The notes: generated by a model from the letters alone, not told the origin. Counted from the first letter of the stretch, positions 1-15,354 are shown. The stretch is 64,000 nt of DNA from Pseudoxanthomonas sp. PXM01 (GCF_014851815.1 NZ_JACVAJ010000001.1:434001-498000), one strand, 5' to 3'. Numbers and translations: made by a program.

Positions 1-341
1 TGTTCGCGCTGGCATTGGCCATCGCTCCGAGCGCCGCATTCGCTGGCGAAGCCATCACCGATTGCGTCGATCTCGGCGATGACCAGGAAATCGTGCGTGC
101 CGCTGGCGGACAGCAGTTTTTCCTCCGCAACGGCAGCGATCACTATCGCGTCGCCTTCCAGCACAGCTGCGACTCGATCCTGATGACGCCCCGGGTCGAC
201 ATCAGCACGGGTGGCCAGGCCAATCGCCTGTGCGCCGCCGATACCCGCGTGAAGACCACCCGCGACACCTGCCGGGTGGCGTCGGTGGAGACCATGACAG
301 CCGAGGAGTTCGCCAAGCGGAAGAAGCGCTCGTCACGCTGA
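1..341 (+). CDS. Exported small protein, DUF6491-like (5' end cut by window)
   Basis: The reading frame is open from the first base, so the true start lies outside the window. The visible N-terminus is the end of a signal peptide (hydrophobic run ending in AFA-GEA), followed by a mature part of about 95 residues with four cysteines that could form disulfides in the periplasm. Size, cysteine spacing and export signal recall the small DUF6491-type proteins common in xanthomonads. That is a resemblance by eye only, and no function is known. A strong hairpin terminator follows the stop. Confidence 0.55.
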   Translation, partial: FALALAIAPSAAFAGEAITDCVDLGDDQEIVRAAGGQQFFLRNGSDHYRVAFQHSCDSILMTPRVDISTGGQANRLCAADTRVKTTRDTCRVASVETMTAEEFAKRKKRSSR

Positions 342-353
342 TCGCCTGCAACG

Positions 354-378
354 AAAAGGCGGCCATGGGCCGCCTTTT
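354..378. terminator. Bidirectional hairpin terminator between the first gene and clpA
   Basis: A perfect 11-bp stem (354-364 with 368-378) closes a 3-nt loop. A-tracts and T-tracts lie on both sides, so it can stop transcription from either of the two converging genes. Confidence 0.85.
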
Positions 379-412
379 CTTTTCTACCCGTTCTGTTCCT
401 GCACCCGGGTCG

Positions 413-2695
<2,283 letters not shown>

Positions 2696-2846
2696 GGTTG
2701 CCTCCGGGGCCTATGCCGACAATATGCGGCTTGGCGGGCGGTTTTCCATCACCCTACCGGATTTCAGTGTTCAGGGATCGTTGCCTTGCGTCGACCTGGC
2801 GGTGCCCCCACACCGTAACCGGCCCGGCGTACCCGCGCCGGTCCCC

Positions 2847-3167
2847 TCAGGACTTCTCCATCGTGCACAGGAGGGGATGCTGGTTCATACGCGAAAACTC
2901 GTTGACCTGGGCCACCTTGGATTCGGCCACCTCGCGGGTGTACACGCCGCAGACGCCGCGGCCGCGCGTATGGACGTGCAGCATCACCTGGGTGGCTTTC
3001 TCGAGATCCATGACGAAGAACTGCTGCAGGACGGTGACCACGAAATCCATCGGGGTGTAGTCGTCGTTGAGCAACAGGACCTGGTACAGGGGCGGTGGCG
3101 CGACCTCGGGCCGGCTGGCTTCCACCATCAGGCCATGATCGCGTTCGTTTTCGTTCTTGCGGGACAT
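2847..3167 (-). CDS. clpS: ClpS, adaptor of ClpA for N-degron substrates
   Basis: 106 residues, the typical size. The core contains the [12 protein letters not shown] motif that forms the N-degron pocket and the HxxGxGVCGVY segment conserved in the family. ClpS binds the ClpA N-domain and delivers proteins bearing destabilising N-terminal residues. The ATG at 3167 gives the family length, whereas the open frame upstream adds non-conserved residues. It lies 151 bp upstream of clpA on the same strand. Confidence 0.96.
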   Translation of the reverse strand: MSRKNENERDHGLMVEASRPEVAPPPLYQVLLLNDDYTPMDFVVTVLQQFFVMDLEKATQVMLHVHTRGRGVCGVYTREVAESKVAQVNEFSRMNQHPLLCTMEKS

Positions 3168-3258
3168 GCGGCAATTATAGGCGCCAGCCGCCGTCGCCCG
3201 CATGGACGCCATGCGTGACCCCCGCCACAATGTACCCTCCTGCACAGAAGAATCGATC

Positions 3259-3741
3259 GTGAAGCCGATGCTGTCCCGTTTGCCCGCCATTTTCCTGATC
3301 TGCGCCGCCGTCTTCGCCGCGCCGGTCCTGGCTGCCGATGCCTCGGTGGACGCCCGCCTGAAGGCGAGTGGCATCCCGTTCGAGGTGGACGGCGATGGCG
3401 ACTACAAGGTGACGTACTCCTACACGGAGGACAACCGCACCCAACTGGTCTTCGTATCGGGGCGCACCGAGCAGGTCGGAGGCATTGAAGTCCGCGAAAT
3501 CTTCTCGCCCGCCGCCCGTGTGGCCGCCGACAGCATCGACGGCGCCAAGGCGCTGGCATTGCTCGCGGAGAGCCGCACCAAGAAGATCGGTGGCTGGGAA
3601 CTGTCCGGCGACGTCCTTTACTTCGTCATCAAGCTGCCCGACACCGTCGACGCCGCAGGTCTCGAAGCCGCCATGGACATCGCGGCGGAAACCGCCGACA
3701 ACAAAGAGCTGGAACTTTCCGGCGACAAGGACGACCTGTAA
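3259..3741 (+). CDS. Exported protein of unknown function
   Basis: 160 residues from a GTG start preceded by AGAAG at suitable spacing; an ATG three codons on (3268) is an alternative. A clear signal peptide (hydrophobic run ending PVLAADA) is followed by an alpha/beta domain with [12 protein letters not shown] near its start. The fold pattern recalls YbjN / type III chaperone-like domains, but this is only by eye. It ends at the codon next to the nudJ start, so it may be co-transcribed with nudJ-mnmA-hflD. Confidence 0.7.
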   Translation: MKPMLSRLPAIFLICAAVFAAPVLAADASVDARLKASGIPFEVDGDGDYKVTYSYTEDNRTQLVFVSGRTEQVGGIEVREIFSPAARVAADSIDGAKALALLAESRTKKIGGWELSGDVLYFVIKLPDTVDAAGLEAAMDIAAETADNKELELSGDKDDL

Positions 3742-4203
3742 GTGAGCTACCGCGAGGGACGCTTCTGGCAACCCGATGTCACCGTGGCCACGGTCGTGGT
3801 GCGTGACGGCAGGCTTCTGATGGTGGAGGAGCGCGCGCAGGGCCGACTGGTGTTCAACCAGCCTGCCGGGCACCTGGAGCCGGATGAAAGCCTGCTGGAG
3901 GCCGCCCTCCGCGAGACGCTCGAGGAAACCGGCTGGGAGGTCGCGCTCACCGCCTTCATCGGTGCCTACCAGTGGAAGGCCGAAACCGGCCGCCATTACC
4001 TGCGTTTCGCCTTCGCCGCCGAACCGGTGCGCCACCTGCCGGAACGCCCGCTCGACGATGGCATCGTGCAAGCCGTGTGGCTGACGCCAGCGGAACTCCA
4101 GGCGCAGTCCGAGCGCCATCGCAGCCCACTGGTATGGCAGGTCGTGCAGGATTATCTGGCCGGACGTCGCCTGCCGCTGTCGACGCTGCAGCAGATCGGA
4201 TGA
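3742..4203 (+). CDS. nudJ: NudJ-type Nudix phosphohydrolase
   Basis: 153 residues. The Nudix box is intact: G-x5-E-x7-RE-x2-EE-x-G beginning at GHLEPDE and ending RETLEETG. The preceding NQPAGHLE matches the NudJ group, which hydrolyses thiamine pyrophosphates and nucleoside di/triphosphates. It begins with GTG immediately after the upstream stop, and its TGA overlaps the mnmA ATG (ATGA). nudJ upstream of mnmA is the gene order of E. coli, which supports the assignment. Physiological substrate is not shown by sequence. Confidence 0.88.
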   Translation: MSYREGRFWQPDVTVATVVVRDGRLLMVEERAQGRLVFNQPAGHLEPDESLLEAALRETLEETGWEVALTAFIGAYQWKAETGRHYLRFAFAAEPVRHLPERPLDDGIVQAVWLTPAELQAQSERHRSPLVWQVVQDYLAGRRLPLSTLQQIG

Positions 4204-5318
4204 GCACGCCACGCGTCATCGTCGGCGTATCCGGGGGCGTGGATTCGTCCGTCGCCGCCCTGCAGCTGGTGCAGCAGGGCGAGCCGGTCGCGGGCCTCTT
4301 CATGCAGAACTGGGCCGATGACGGCAGCGGCGACTGCCGCGCCGAGGATGACCGCCGCGACGCCGTCGCGGTGTGCGGTCGCCTGGGGATCCCGTTCCAC
4401 TTCCGCGACTTCTCCAGCGAATACTGGCAAGGCGTGTTCGAGCACTTCCTTGCAGAGTACGCCGCCGGCCGCACACCCAATCCCGATGTGCTGTGCAATC
4501 GCGAAGTGAAGTTCAAGCACTTCCTCGATGCCGCGCGCGAACTGGGTGCCGAGAAGATCGCGACTGGCCACTATGCCCGCGTCGATCGGCACGGCGACCG
4601 CTGGCGTCTGCTGCGCGGTGTGGACCGCAGCAAGGACCAGAGCTACTTCCTGCACCAGCTCGGCCAGGCGCAGCTGTCGGCCACGCTGTTCCCGATCGGC
4701 GAACTGCAGAAGACCGAGCTGCGCCGCATCGCGCGCGATGCCGGCCTGCAGACGCACGACAAGAAGGACTCCACGGGCATCTGCTTCATCGGCGAACGCG
4801 ATTTCCGCGAGTTCCTCGGACGTTATCTGCCGGCGAAGAAGGGCGAGATGCGTGATCCGCAGGGCCAGGTGATCGGTGAGCACCCCGGCGTGTTTTATTT
4901 CACGCTCGGCCAGCGCGAGGGCCTGCAGATCGGCGGCGTGCGTGGTCGACCGCAGGCGCCGTGGTACGTGGTCGGCAAGGATGTCGCCGGCAACGTGCTG
5001 TACGTCGACCAGGACACGCAGAGCCCTTACCTGATGTCCACGCGACTGTGGACGGAAACCACCCACTGGATCGCCGGCAGTCCGCCGGCGGCCCGCTTCA
5101 CCTGCACCGCGCAGACGCGCTATCGCCAGCCCGACGAGGACTGCGACGTCGAGGTGCAGGACGATGGCAGCGTGGCGGTGCGGTTCCTGCGTCCGCAACG
5201 TGCCGTCACGCCGGGCCAGTCGCTGGTCCTTTACGCTGGCGACGAATGCCTCGGGGGCGCCGTGATCGCACGCACGGACGCCCCTCTCGAAACGAAACTC
5301 GCGGAGCAAGCAGCTTGA
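4200..5318 (+). CDS. mnmA: MnmA, tRNA-specific 2-thiouridylase
   Basis: 372 residues. The PP-loop SGGVDS sits at 11-16. The two catalytic cysteines are C99 (in [11 protein letters not shown]) and C195 (in [10 protein letters not shown]), matching C102/C199 of the E. coli enzyme. MnmA activates U34 of Lys, Glu and Gln tRNAs with ATP and transfers sulfur to give s2U. The ATG at 4200 overlaps the nudJ stop by 4 nt and fits the family start; earlier in-frame sequence is inside nudJ. It is coupled to hflD downstream. Confidence 0.97.
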   Translation: MSTPRVIVGVSGGVDSSVAALQLVQQGEPVAGLFMQNWADDGSGDCRAEDDRRDAVAVCGRLGIPFHFRDFSSEYWQGVFEHFLAEYAAGRTPNPDVLCNREVKFKHFLDAARELGAEKIATGHYARVDRHGDRWRLLRGVDRSKDQSYFLHQLGQAQLSATLFPIGELQKTELRRIARDAGLQTHDKKDSTGICFIGERDFREFLGRYLPAKKGEMRDPQGQVIGEHPGVFYFTLGQREGLQIGGVRGRPQAPWYVVGKDVAGNVLYVDQDTQSPYLMSTRLWTETTHWIAGSPPAARFTCTAQTRYRQPDEDCDVEVQDDGSVAVRFLRPQRAVTPGQSLVLYAGDECLGGAVIARTDAPLETKLAEQAA

Positions 5319-5926
5319 GCAATCGATATTCCGACCGTGTGCTGGCCCTCGCCGGGCTGGCGCAGGCCCTTCACCAGGTCCGCCGCATCGCCGAAACGGG
5401 ACAGTCCGAAGGCGCTGCCGTACAGGCGGCACTGGACAGCGTGTTCCGTATCGACGCGGCGACGCCGATGGCCGTGTACGGCCGCGTTGGCGACATCACG
5501 CCAGGCCTGCGCGTCCTGCGCGGCTACCTGGCCAAGGAAGCGCAGGACGACGGCCTGTCGCGCCTGGCGATGGCCGTGCTGCAACTGGAGCGCCGCTTCG
5601 TACGGGAGGAGAACACGGTGCATGCGGTCACCCGCGGGCTGGCCGAGATCGCGCCGCGTGCCGAGCAACAAGGCAGCACGCATCCCGATGTGCTGTCGGC
5701 ATTGGGCGGCCTGTATGCCGATACCATCAGCCACCTGCGCCCTCGCGTGATGGTCCAGGGCAACCCCCACTACCTCGGTCAGCCGGGCGTGGTCGCTGAA
5801 ATCCGCGCGATCCTGCTTGCCGCCGTGCGCTCGGCGGTGCTGTGGCGCCAGATGGGCGGCACGATGTGGGACTTCGTCTTCGGCCGCCGGCAGATGCTGG
5901 AAGCGGTGGACGACTGGCTGCCCTGA
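5315..5926 (+). CDS. hflD: HflD, lysogenization regulator homologue
   Basis: 203 residues, family length 200-213. It starts at TTG (5315), overlapping the mnmA stop in the pattern TTGA; no ATG fits. The sequence is helical with the conserved start [17 protein letters not shown] and the segment GNPHYLGQP. In E. coli HflD binds phage lambda CII at the membrane, but its wide conservation beside mnmA suggests a housekeeping role that is still unclear. A strong terminator follows. Confidence 0.93.
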   Translation: MSNRYSDRVLALAGLAQALHQVRRIAETGQSEGAAVQAALDSVFRIDAATPMAVYGRVGDITPGLRVLRGYLAKEAQDDGLSRLAMAVLQLERRFVREENTVHAVTRGLAEIAPRAEQQGSTHPDVLSALGGLYADTISHLRPRVMVQGNPHYLGQPGVVAEIRAILLAAVRSAVLWRQMGGTMWDFVFGRRQMLEAVDDWLP

Positions 5927-5945
5927 CAGCCCAGCGCGTCCATGA

Positions 5946-5972
5946 AAAAGGCCCGGCAATGCCGGGCCTTTT
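5946..5972. terminator. Hairpin terminator after hflD / acnB
   Basis: A perfect 12-bp stem (5946-5957 with 5961-5972) with a 3-nt loop is followed by a T-rich run. It lies between convergent hflD and acnB and can serve both strands. Confidence 0.88.
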
Positions 5973-5992
5973 CTTTTTCTTTGCTGCCGTGA

Positions 5993-8584
5993 TCAGGCCG
6001 CGACGGTCTTCGCCACGTCCTGGTACTCCTCGATCTGGTCGAAGTTCATGTAGCGGTAGATCTCGGCGCCCTTCTCGTTGATCACGCCGATGTCGGCCAT
6101 GTACTCGGCCTTGGTCGGGATCTTGCCCAGGCGCGAGCAGATCGCGGCCAGTTCCGCCGAACCCAGGAACACGTTGGAGTTGCGGCCCAGGCGGTTCGGG
6201 AAGTTGCGGGTCGAGGTGGAGAACACGGTCGCGCCCTCGCGCACCTGCGCCTGGTTGCCCATGCACAGCGAGCAGCCCGGCATTTCCATGCGCGCACCGG
6301 CGGTGCCGAACGTGCCGTAGACGCCTTCCTTGGTCAGTTCCGAGGCATCCATCTTGGTCGGCGGCGCGACCCACAGACGGGTCGGGATATCGCGCTTGCC
6401 TTCCAGCAGCTTGGCAGCTGCACGGAAGTGGCCGATGTTGGTCATGCACGAACCGATGAACACTTCGTCGATCACCGTGCCGGCGACGTCCGACAGCGTC
6501 TTCACGTCGTCGGGATCGTTCGGGCAGGCCAGCAGCGGCTCGTGCACGTCGGCCAGGTCGATGTCGATGATCGCGGCGTACTCGGCATCGGCATCCGGCT
6601 CGAGCAGCTGCGGGTCGGCCAGCCACTCTTCCATCTTCGCGATGCGGCGGGCCAGCGAGCGTGCGTCGGCGTAGCCTTCGGCGATCATCCACTTCAGCAG
6701 CGTGATGTTGCTGGTGAGGTACTCGATGATCGGCTCCTTGTTCAGACGCACGGTGCAGCCGGCGGCGGAACGCTCGGCCGACGCGTCGGACAGTTCGAAC
6801 GCCTGCTCCACCTTCAGGTCCGGCAAGCCTTCAATCTCGAGGATACGGCCGGAGAAGATGTTCTTCTTGCCCGCCTTGGCCACCGTCAGCAGACCGGACT
6901 TGAGCGCGTAGTACGGGATGGCATTGACCAGGTCACGCAGGGTGACGCCGGGCTGCATCTCGCCCTTGAAACGGACCAGCACCGACTCCGGCATGTCCAG
7001 CGGCATGACGCCGGTGGCCGCGGCGAACGCGACCAGGCCCGAGCCGGCCGGGAACGAAATGCCCACCGGGAAACGCGTGTGCGAGTCGCCGCCGGTGCCG
7101 ACGGTGTCGGGCATCAGCATGCGGTTGAGCCAGCTGTGGATCACGCCGTCGCCCGGGCGCAGCGAGATGCCGCCGCGGGTGGAAATGAATTCCGGCAGCG
7201 TGTGGTGGGTCTTGACGTCGACCGGCTTCGGATACGCGGCGGTGTGGCAGAACGACTGCATCACCAAATCAGCGGAGAAGCCCAGGCAGGCCAGGTCCTT
7301 CAGCTCGTCGCGGGTCATCGGGCCAGTGGTGTCCTGCGAACCCACCGAGGTCATCTTCGGTTCGCAGTACGCGCCCGGGCGCACGCCCTGGCCTTCCGGC
7401 AGGCCACAGGCGCGGCCGACCATCTTCTGCGCCAGCGAGAAGCCCTTGCCGCTGTCGACCGGCTGCTGCGGCTGGCGGAACAGCTCCGTCGCCGGCAGTT
7501 TCAGTGTTTCGCGTGCCTTCGCGGTCAGGCCACGGCCGATGATCAGCGGGATGCGGCCACCGGCGCGCACTTCGTCGAACAGCACGTCGGACTTCACCTG
7601 GAACTCGGCGATCACCTGCCCGTCCTTCAGCGCCTTGCCGTCGTACGGGCGCAGTTCCACCACGTCGCCGTGGTTCATCTGCGACACGTCGAGCTCGATC
7701 GGCAGCGCGCCGGCGTCTTCCATCGTGTTGTAGAAGATCGGGGCGATCTTGCTGCCCAGGCAGACGCCACCGAAACGCTTGTTCGGGATGAACGGGATGT
7801 CCTCGCCGGTGAACCACAGCACGCTGTTGGTCGCCGACTTGCGCGAGGAACCTGTACCGACCACGTCGCCGACGTAGGCGACCAGGTGGCCCTTGTCCTT
7901 CAGCGACAGGATTTCCTGGATCGGGCCGCGCTTGCCGTCTTCTTCCGGCACGAACGGCGCGTCGGGGCGCTTGTTCTTGAGCATCGCCAGCGCGTGCATC
8001 GGGATGTCCGGGCGCGTGGTGGCGTCCGGTGCCGGCGACAGGTCGTCGGTGTTGGTCTCGCCCGGCACCTTGAACACGGTGATGGTCAGGCTCTGCGGCA
8101 CTTCCGGCTTGCTGGTGAACCACTCGGCGTCGGCCCAGCTCTGCAGCACGGCCTGCGCGTGGGCGTTGCCCGCCTCGGCCTTTTCCTGCACGTCGTGGAA
8201 GCTGTCGAACATCAACAGCGTGTGCTTCAAGCCCTCGGCGGCGGTGGCGCCCAGCTCGGCGTTGTCCAGCAGCTCGATCAGCGGATGGATGTTGTAGCCG
8301 CCCAGCATCGTGCCCAGCAGTTCGGTGGCGCGCTGCGCGGTGACCAGCGGGGTCTTCTCGCTGCCGAAGGCAACGGCGGCCAGGTACGACGCCTTGACCT
8401 TGGCGGCATCGTCGACGCCGGCCGGGACGCGGTTCGTGATCAGGTCGACCAGGAAGGCTTCTTCCCCGGCGGGCGGGTTCTTCAGCAGCTCGATGACCTC
8501 GGCCGTCTGCTGGGCCGACAGCGGCAGCGGCGGGATGCCCAGCGCGGCGCGCTCGGCTACGTGGTGGCGATAGGCTTCCAACAT
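5993..8584 (-). CDS. acnB: AcnB, bifunctional aconitate hydratase 2 / 2-methylisocitrate dehydratase
   Basis: 863 residues, matching AcnB length. The [4Fe-4S] ligands are visible: C713 (GSCMTN), C771 and C774 (PGCSLCMGN). AcnB is the main TCA-cycle aconitase and can bind mRNA when the cluster is lost. The ATG at 8584 begins [14 protein letters not shown], the conserved family N-terminus. It lies just downstream of a toxin-antitoxin pair on the same strand, and the paralogue acnA is divergent beyond it. Confidence 0.97.
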   Translation of the reverse strand: MLEAYRHHVAERAALGIPPLPLSAQQTAEVIELLKNPPAGEEAFLVDLITNRVPAGVDDAAKVKASYLAAVAFGSEKTPLVTAQRATELLGTMLGGYNIHPLIELLDNAELGATAAEGLKHTLLMFDSFHDVQEKAEAGNAHAQAVLQSWADAEWFTSKPEVPQSLTITVFKVPGETNTDDLSPAPDATTRPDIPMHALAMLKNKRPDAPFVPEEDGKRGPIQEILSLKDKGHLVAYVGDVVGTGSSRKSATNSVLWFTGEDIPFIPNKRFGGVCLGSKIAPIFYNTMEDAGALPIELDVSQMNHGDVVELRPYDGKALKDGQVIAEFQVKSDVLFDEVRAGGRIPLIIGRGLTAKARETLKLPATELFRQPQQPVDSGKGFSLAQKMVGRACGLPEGQGVRPGAYCEPKMTSVGSQDTTGPMTRDELKDLACLGFSADLVMQSFCHTAAYPKPVDVKTHHTLPEFISTRGGISLRPGDGVIHSWLNRMLMPDTVGTGGDSHTRFPVGISFPAGSGLVAFAAATGVMPLDMPESVLVRFKGEMQPGVTLRDLVNAIPYYALKSGLLTVAKAGKKNIFSGRILEIEGLPDLKVEQAFELSDASAERSAAGCTVRLNKEPIIEYLTSNITLLKWMIAEGYADARSLARRIAKMEEWLADPQLLEPDADAEYAAIIDIDLADVHEPLLACPNDPDDVKTLSDVAGTVIDEVFIGSCMTNIGHFRAAAKLLEGKRDIPTRLWVAPPTKMDASELTKEGVYGTFGTAGARMEMPGCSLCMGNQAQVREGATVFSTSTRNFPNRLGRNSNVFLGSAELAAICSRLGKIPTKAEYMADIGVINEKGAEIYRYMNFDQIEEYQDVAKTVAA

Positions 8585-8634
8585 GGGTGACTCCGGTCGT
8601 TCGATGGTGCGGTGGAAAGGGAAAACGGTAAGGC

Positions 8635-9036
8635 TTATTCGGTAACGGGCACGATCAGCTTCAGGCCCTTGAAATAATCGCGGTGGAAGGCGGTGTCGAA
8701 GGTGATCAGCCCGTCGCACTGCAGCAGCGCGTGGGCGCCGACCAGGAAGTCGGCGATCGGCCGCGCATCGCCATCCCGCTGGCGATGCCGGCGCTGCATC
8801 TCGCCGGCACGCAGCGCGGACTTGGCTTCGACGGCGTTGAAATGCACGCCCATCTCCTCCAGCGCGGCCAGCGCGTCGGCGCCGTTGCGCAGCGAGGCGC
8901 ACAGCTGCGCCAGCGCGGCATCGCAGACCACCACCCGGCCACTGCCCAGACTCTGGCGCAGGCCGGCTTCGACGGCGTCTGCACGGGCGCCATCGGTCAG
9001 CAGCTCGATCAGGACGGGGGCGTCGACGGCGATCAT
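8635..9036 (-). CDS. vapC: VapC-like PIN-domain toxin
   Basis: 133 residues with a PIN-domain layout: D5 at the N-terminus, the [11 protein letters not shown] segment in the middle, and the TFD acidic residue near the C-terminus. VapC toxins are Mg-dependent RNases. The usual second acidic residue (Glu in the A-E-L motif) appears to be Gln44 here, so activity may be reduced. It overlaps the vapB-like gene by 4 nt, the standard arrangement for VapBC. It sits between acnB and acnA. Confidence 0.82.
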   Translation of the reverse strand: MIAVDAPVLIELLTDGARADAVEAGLRQSLGSGRVVVCDAALAQLCASLRNGADALAALEEMGVHFNAVEAKSALRAGEMQRRHRQRDGDARPIADFLVGAHALLQCDGLITFDTAFHRDYFKGLKLIVPVTE

Positions 9037-9239
9037 TCGTTCGTGGCGCCCGGCGTGCCGTCGGCATCGAGGGCGAACTTGCCGCGCACGCGCGAAATCG
9101 CGTCGTCGACGCTCTTCCGCAACACGATGCGGCTACCTTCCAGTTCGACCTTCAGCACGCTGCCCTTGGTCAGACCCAGCGCATCGCGCACGGCCTTCGG
9201 CAGGGTGATCTGGCCGCGCTCTGCAACGGTGGCTTCCAT
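9033..9239 (-). CDS. vapB: VapB-like antitoxin, AbrB/MazE-type DNA-binding domain
   Basis: 68 residues. The N-terminal swapped-hairpin AbrB domain shows the signature [19 protein letters not shown]. The C-terminal tail, which would wrap the toxin, is short and acidic. It overlaps the PIN-toxin gene by 4 nt, so the pair is translationally coupled. The upstream region has a palindromic site over a perfect -10 box, as expected for autoregulation. Confidence 0.85.
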   Translation of the reverse strand: MEATVAERGQITLPKAVRDALGLTKGSVLKVELEGSRIVLRKSVDDAISRVRGKFALDADGTPGATNE

Positions 9240-9255
9240 CGGCGGACCCTCTTGA

Positions 9256-9290
9256 GTATGGAGAAATTATACATACTTTACTTGGCATAC
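9256..9290 (-). promoter_or_regulatory. Candidate promoter/operator of the vapBC-like pair
   Basis: On the minus strand a perfect TATAAT (9271-9266) lies 27 nt before the antitoxin start. It is enclosed by a GTATG-N11-CATAC inverted repeat (9256-9276), and a further CATAC occurs at 9286-9290. The AT-rich block stands out from its GC-rich surroundings. No good -35 hexamer is visible. Autoregulation by the AbrB-type antitoxin is inferred. Confidence 0.5.
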
Positions 9291-9453
9291 CCCAGCCCGG
9301 ACGCCCGCCATCCCGCCCGATCCCTGCCCCTTTGGTCGGATCACCACCGTCTCACTCATGACGGATAATCCGGGCAAGCCTCAACAAGACACGCAGCGCC
9401 AGCGGCTTATGCTGACCCCTGCCCCTTCTTCCCCAGCTACAGGAGCCTCCGCG

Positions 9454-12222
<2,769 letters not shown>

Positions 12223-12243
12223 AAAAGGCATCGCCGGAAACAG

Positions 12244-12267
12244 GAAGGCCGCCCTCGGGCGGCCTTC
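12244..12267. terminator. Hairpin terminator after acnA
   Basis: A GAAGGCCGCC/GGCGGCCTTC stem (12244-12253 with 12258-12267) has a 4-nt loop and is followed by TTCTTG. It separates acnA from the convergent S9 peptidase gene. Confidence 0.8.
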
Positions 12268-12288
12268 TTCTTGCTTGAAGGGGCGGCG

Positions 12289-14748
12289 TCAGCGGGTTCC
12301 TGCGGCAGGCGCGGCCCCGGCAGCCTGCCCCTTGTTCTTCACGTAGCGCTCCAGCCACTGGTCCTGTTCCCATAGCAGATGGAGGATCGATTCCTTCGCC
12401 GCATAGCCGTGGCTTTCTTTCGGCAGCAGCACCAGCCGCGTCGGTGCGCCGAAGCCCTTCAGCGCATTGAAGTAGCGCTCGCTCTGCATCGTGAACGTGC
12501 CCGAGTTGTTGTCCGCCTCGCCGTGCACCAGCAGCAGCGGCGTCTTCATCTTGTCCACATGCATGAAGGGCGACATGCCGTTGTAGACCTCCGGCGCCTC
12601 CCAGTAGTTGCGCTCTTCCTGCTGGAAGCCGAACGGCGTCAGCGTGCGGTTGTAGGCGCCGCTGCGCGCGATGCCGGCCGCGAACAGGTCCGAGTGCGTC
12701 AGCAGGTTCGCGGTCATGAAGGCGCCGTAGGAATGCCCGCCGACGGCCACGCGCGTGCGGTCGATGTAGCCCAGGGCATCCACGGCATCGATCGCCGCCT
12801 TCGCGTTCGCCACCAGTTGGGTGACGAAGGAGTCGTTCGGCTCCTCCTTTCCCTCTCCGACGATCGGGAACGCGGCATCGTCGAGCACCGCGTAACCGCG
12901 CGTCACCCAGTACACCGGCGAACCGTAGCTCGGGAAGATGAACTCGTTCGGGTTGGTCGTGTTCTGGCCCGCGCTGTCGCGGTCCTTGTACTCGGCCGGA
13001 TAGGCCCACATCACCAGCGGCAGCTTCTGCGTCTTTGCGGCACGGTCGTAGCCCGCAGGCAGGTAAAGCGTGCCGGTGAGCGGCAGGCCATCGGCACGCG
13101 CGTAGGTCAGGACTTCCTTGTGCACGCCCTGCAGGCCCTTGAACGGATTCTCGAAGTGCGTCACCGGGACCGGCGCGATGCGCTGCTTGAGATGGCGGAT
13201 GTAGTAGTTCGGGAACTCGGTCGGCGACTCCAGTCGCACCAGCACGGTACCGGCCGCCGGATCCAGCAGTGCCTGGATCGCTTCCTTCTGGCCGGTCAGG
13301 CGCGAGGTATAGACGCGCTCCTTCTTGCCCGTCGCCAGTTCCATGCGGTCGATGAACGGGAACTGGCCCTCCGGGGTGAAGCCGTCGCCGATCAGGTGCG
13401 CCTGGCCGGCGTCCAGCGCCAGCACGCGCTGGCCCGCCGCGTTGCGCCGGGTCTCGAACTCGCCCGGATCGCTGTACTGGTCCTGGTAGTTGCGGCTGGC
13501 GAGTTCGCGTAGCGGCGCACCGGCTTGCGAGGGATCGAAAAGATAGGTGCGCGTGTTGCGCGTGTTCCACCAGTAGTCGGTCACGATGGCGTGGCGATCA
13601 TCGCCCCACAGCACGCCCTGCACGCGATCGATGGTCTTGAAGATCGAACGTGGCGCCGCGGTGAACGGCGCTTCCCACGCGAAGGCCTCGTCGCGGAACG
13701 GCACGTTCACTCCCGGATCGCCCTTGTCCAACGCCTCCGCCCATACCAGCGTCGCCGGCTGGTCCGCGCGCCAGTCGATGTCGCGACGGCCCGCGCGCAC
13801 GGCCATGAAACCTTTCGGCAGGTTTTCGGCGAGCGGCGCGTCGACGACCGTCACGGCCGGCTTGCCGGTGGTCTCCACGACGTCGGCGCTGAATGGGAAA
13901 CGGCTGTAGGGCACCAGATACGAGAACGGCTTCTTGAGCGTCCGCAGCAGTACATAGCGGCCGTCCGGCGAAAACGACTCGCCGGTGTACATGCCGGCGC
14001 TGCGCCACAGGGTCGCGCGCCCCTTCAGTGGAACACGGTGCAGTTCGGACGTGGCGAGGACGGAGAAGTTCGCTTCATCCTGCGGGTTCTTCAGCAGGTC
14101 CTGGTAGGTACGGTTCTGCGCCTTGCTGCCGTCACTGATCGACACGGTGGGGCCGGTGGGCACCTGGCGAGACGTGTCGATCAAGGCGGGACGTTGCACC
14201 GGCAGCATGCGGACCAGCAGCGCCTGGTTGTCGCGGAACCAGGTGAGCGGATTGCCGACGTTTCCGTTCACGCGCGCTTCGGTCAGGCGCGTCGCCCGTG
14301 CCGACGCCAGCTCGAGCACCCACACTTCGACGCCGGTACGCGTGGTGTGGGTGAAGGCCAGCCGCGTTTCATCGGGTGACCAGACGAAGTTGGCCAGGCG
14401 TGGCAGCGCCGGAAGGCCGGTCACCTGCCGCGCCGGGCCTCCGGCGAGTTCCTGCACCTGCAGGTTGTTGAAGTAGGTGGCGGTGCTGGCGATGTTGGTT
14501 CGCGGATTGACCCGCAGGCCGCCCAGCCGCAGTTCCTCGTCGGACAGTTCGGCCAGCGATTTGAACGCATCCCGATAGAACAGCACCAGCCGCGTCTTGC
14601 CGCTGTCCGCCACGACGCTGGGGGGACGCTGTACGTCTGCCAGTTGCAGGATCTCCGCAGGCGGCGTCTGGTAAGGCAGCGCGTCCTGCGCAACGGCGTT
14701 GCCGGCGGCCAGCCACAGGCATGCCAGGATCTTCCAGCGAATCGACAT
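12289..14748 (-). CDS. Exported prolyl-oligopeptidase family (S9) serine peptidase
   Basis: 819 residues with a signal peptide of about 21 residues ending NAVAQ. The N-terminal 500 or so residues are propeller-like; the C-terminal alpha/beta-hydrolase domain holds the nucleophile in GGHSYGAF (Ser673), a GEADNNSG segment for the Asp and ESHGYAA for the His. This layout matches S9 peptidases annotated as prolyl oligopeptidase or glutamyl peptidase. The chosen ATG is preceded by GGGGAAGAG. It probably acts in the periplasm or outside on short peptides. Substrate is unknown. Confidence 0.85.
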   Translation of the reverse strand: MSIRWKILACLWLAAGNAVAQDALPYQTPPAEILQLADVQRPPSVVADSGKTRLVLFYRDAFKSLAELSDEELRLGGLRVNPRTNIASTATYFNNLQVQELAGGPARQVTGLPALPRLANFVWSPDETRLAFTHTTRTGVEVWVLELASARATRLTEARVNGNVGNPLTWFRDNQALLVRMLPVQRPALIDTSRQVPTGPTVSISDGSKAQNRTYQDLLKNPQDEANFSVLATSELHRVPLKGRATLWRSAGMYTGESFSPDGRYVLLRTLKKPFSYLVPYSRFPFSADVVETTGKPAVTVVDAPLAENLPKGFMAVRAGRRDIDWRADQPATLVWAEALDKGDPGVNVPFRDEAFAWEAPFTAAPRSIFKTIDRVQGVLWGDDRHAIVTDYWWNTRNTRTYLFDPSQAGAPLRELASRNYQDQYSDPGEFETRRNAAGQRVLALDAGQAHLIGDGFTPEGQFPFIDRMELATGKKERVYTSRLTGQKEAIQALLDPAAGTVLVRLESPTEFPNYYIRHLKQRIAPVPVTHFENPFKGLQGVHKEVLTYARADGLPLTGTLYLPAGYDRAAKTQKLPLVMWAYPAEYKDRDSAGQNTTNPNEFIFPSYGSPVYWVTRGYAVLDDAAFPIVGEGKEEPNDSFVTQLVANAKAAIDAVDALGYIDRTRVAVGGHSYGAFMTANLLTHSDLFAAGIARSGAYNRTLTPFGFQQEERNYWEAPEVYNGMSPFMHVDKMKTPLLLVHGEADNNSGTFTMQSERYFNALKGFGAPTRLVLLPKESHGYAAKESILHLLWEQDQWLERYVKNKGQAAGAAPAAGTR

Positions 14749-14886
14749 GGATCTCTTCCCCTTTTCTGTAAGGCTCGATGATCCCGTCCCGAGCGCGCGC
14801 GGGCAACCCGACCTATTGCCGGTTGCTCGCCCTCCTTGCGTTGCGGCTGTTGAAGGCCTTCTTCCGAAGGCCGTAGGGGACGGGCA

Positions 14887-15354
14887 TTGAAGACCAAGCT
14901 TCCGCGCGCACTCATCGGGTGCGCCTGCCTCTGCATCGGCATGCTGCCGGCCACGCGTTTCGCCGCCGCTTCCGGCGCGGACGCGTCGAAGAAGATCGCC
15001 GACCAGTTCGTCGCCGGCAAACAGGCGGGCCACATGGAAAGCTATGAAGCCACCGAGGTCCTTGCGGCCGATCTCAATGGAGATGGCCAGGATGAAATCG
15101 TCGTCCTGTGGACGATGTACGGCCCTACCTATTCGAACAACGGTGTCGCAGTGCTGGCCAAACAGGGGGCACGCTACGCGGCAGCGGGCGAAACGCACGA
15201 TCCCCTGGGGCTGGTCGAAGGCATGACGGTCGCAGACGGCCTTATCCAGCTCACGACGAAGTGGCCTGGCCCCAACGATCCCCGCTGCTGCCCGAGCGTC
15301 AGCAAGACGCTGCGCTATCGCTGGACGCCCGGGAAGCTCACGCCGGTGAAGTGA
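14887..15354 (+). CDS. Small exported protein with FG-GAP/VCBS-like segment
   Basis: 155 residues from a TTG start preceded by AGGGGAC; an internal ATG at 14941 would cut into the signal peptide. The signal peptide is followed by AADLNGDGQDEIVV, a calcium-loop motif seen in FG-GAP/VCBS repeats, although only one copy is visible. A CC pair lies near the C-terminus. Its stop abuts the stop of the convergent lipoprotein gene with no intervening base. Function unknown. Confidence 0.65.
   Translation: MKTKLPRALIGCACLCIGMLPATRFAAASGADASKKIADQFVAGKQAGHMESYEATEVLAADLNGDGQDEIVVLWTMYGPTYSNNGVAVLAKQGARYAAAGETHDPLGLVEGMTVADGLIQLTTKWPGPNDPRCCPSVSKTLRYRWTPGKLTPVK

Noticed and set aside
6428-8590. Long open frame of about 720 codons opposite acnB
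   Set aside because: It is a shadow of acnB on the opposite strand, with composition typical of antisense GC-rich frames.
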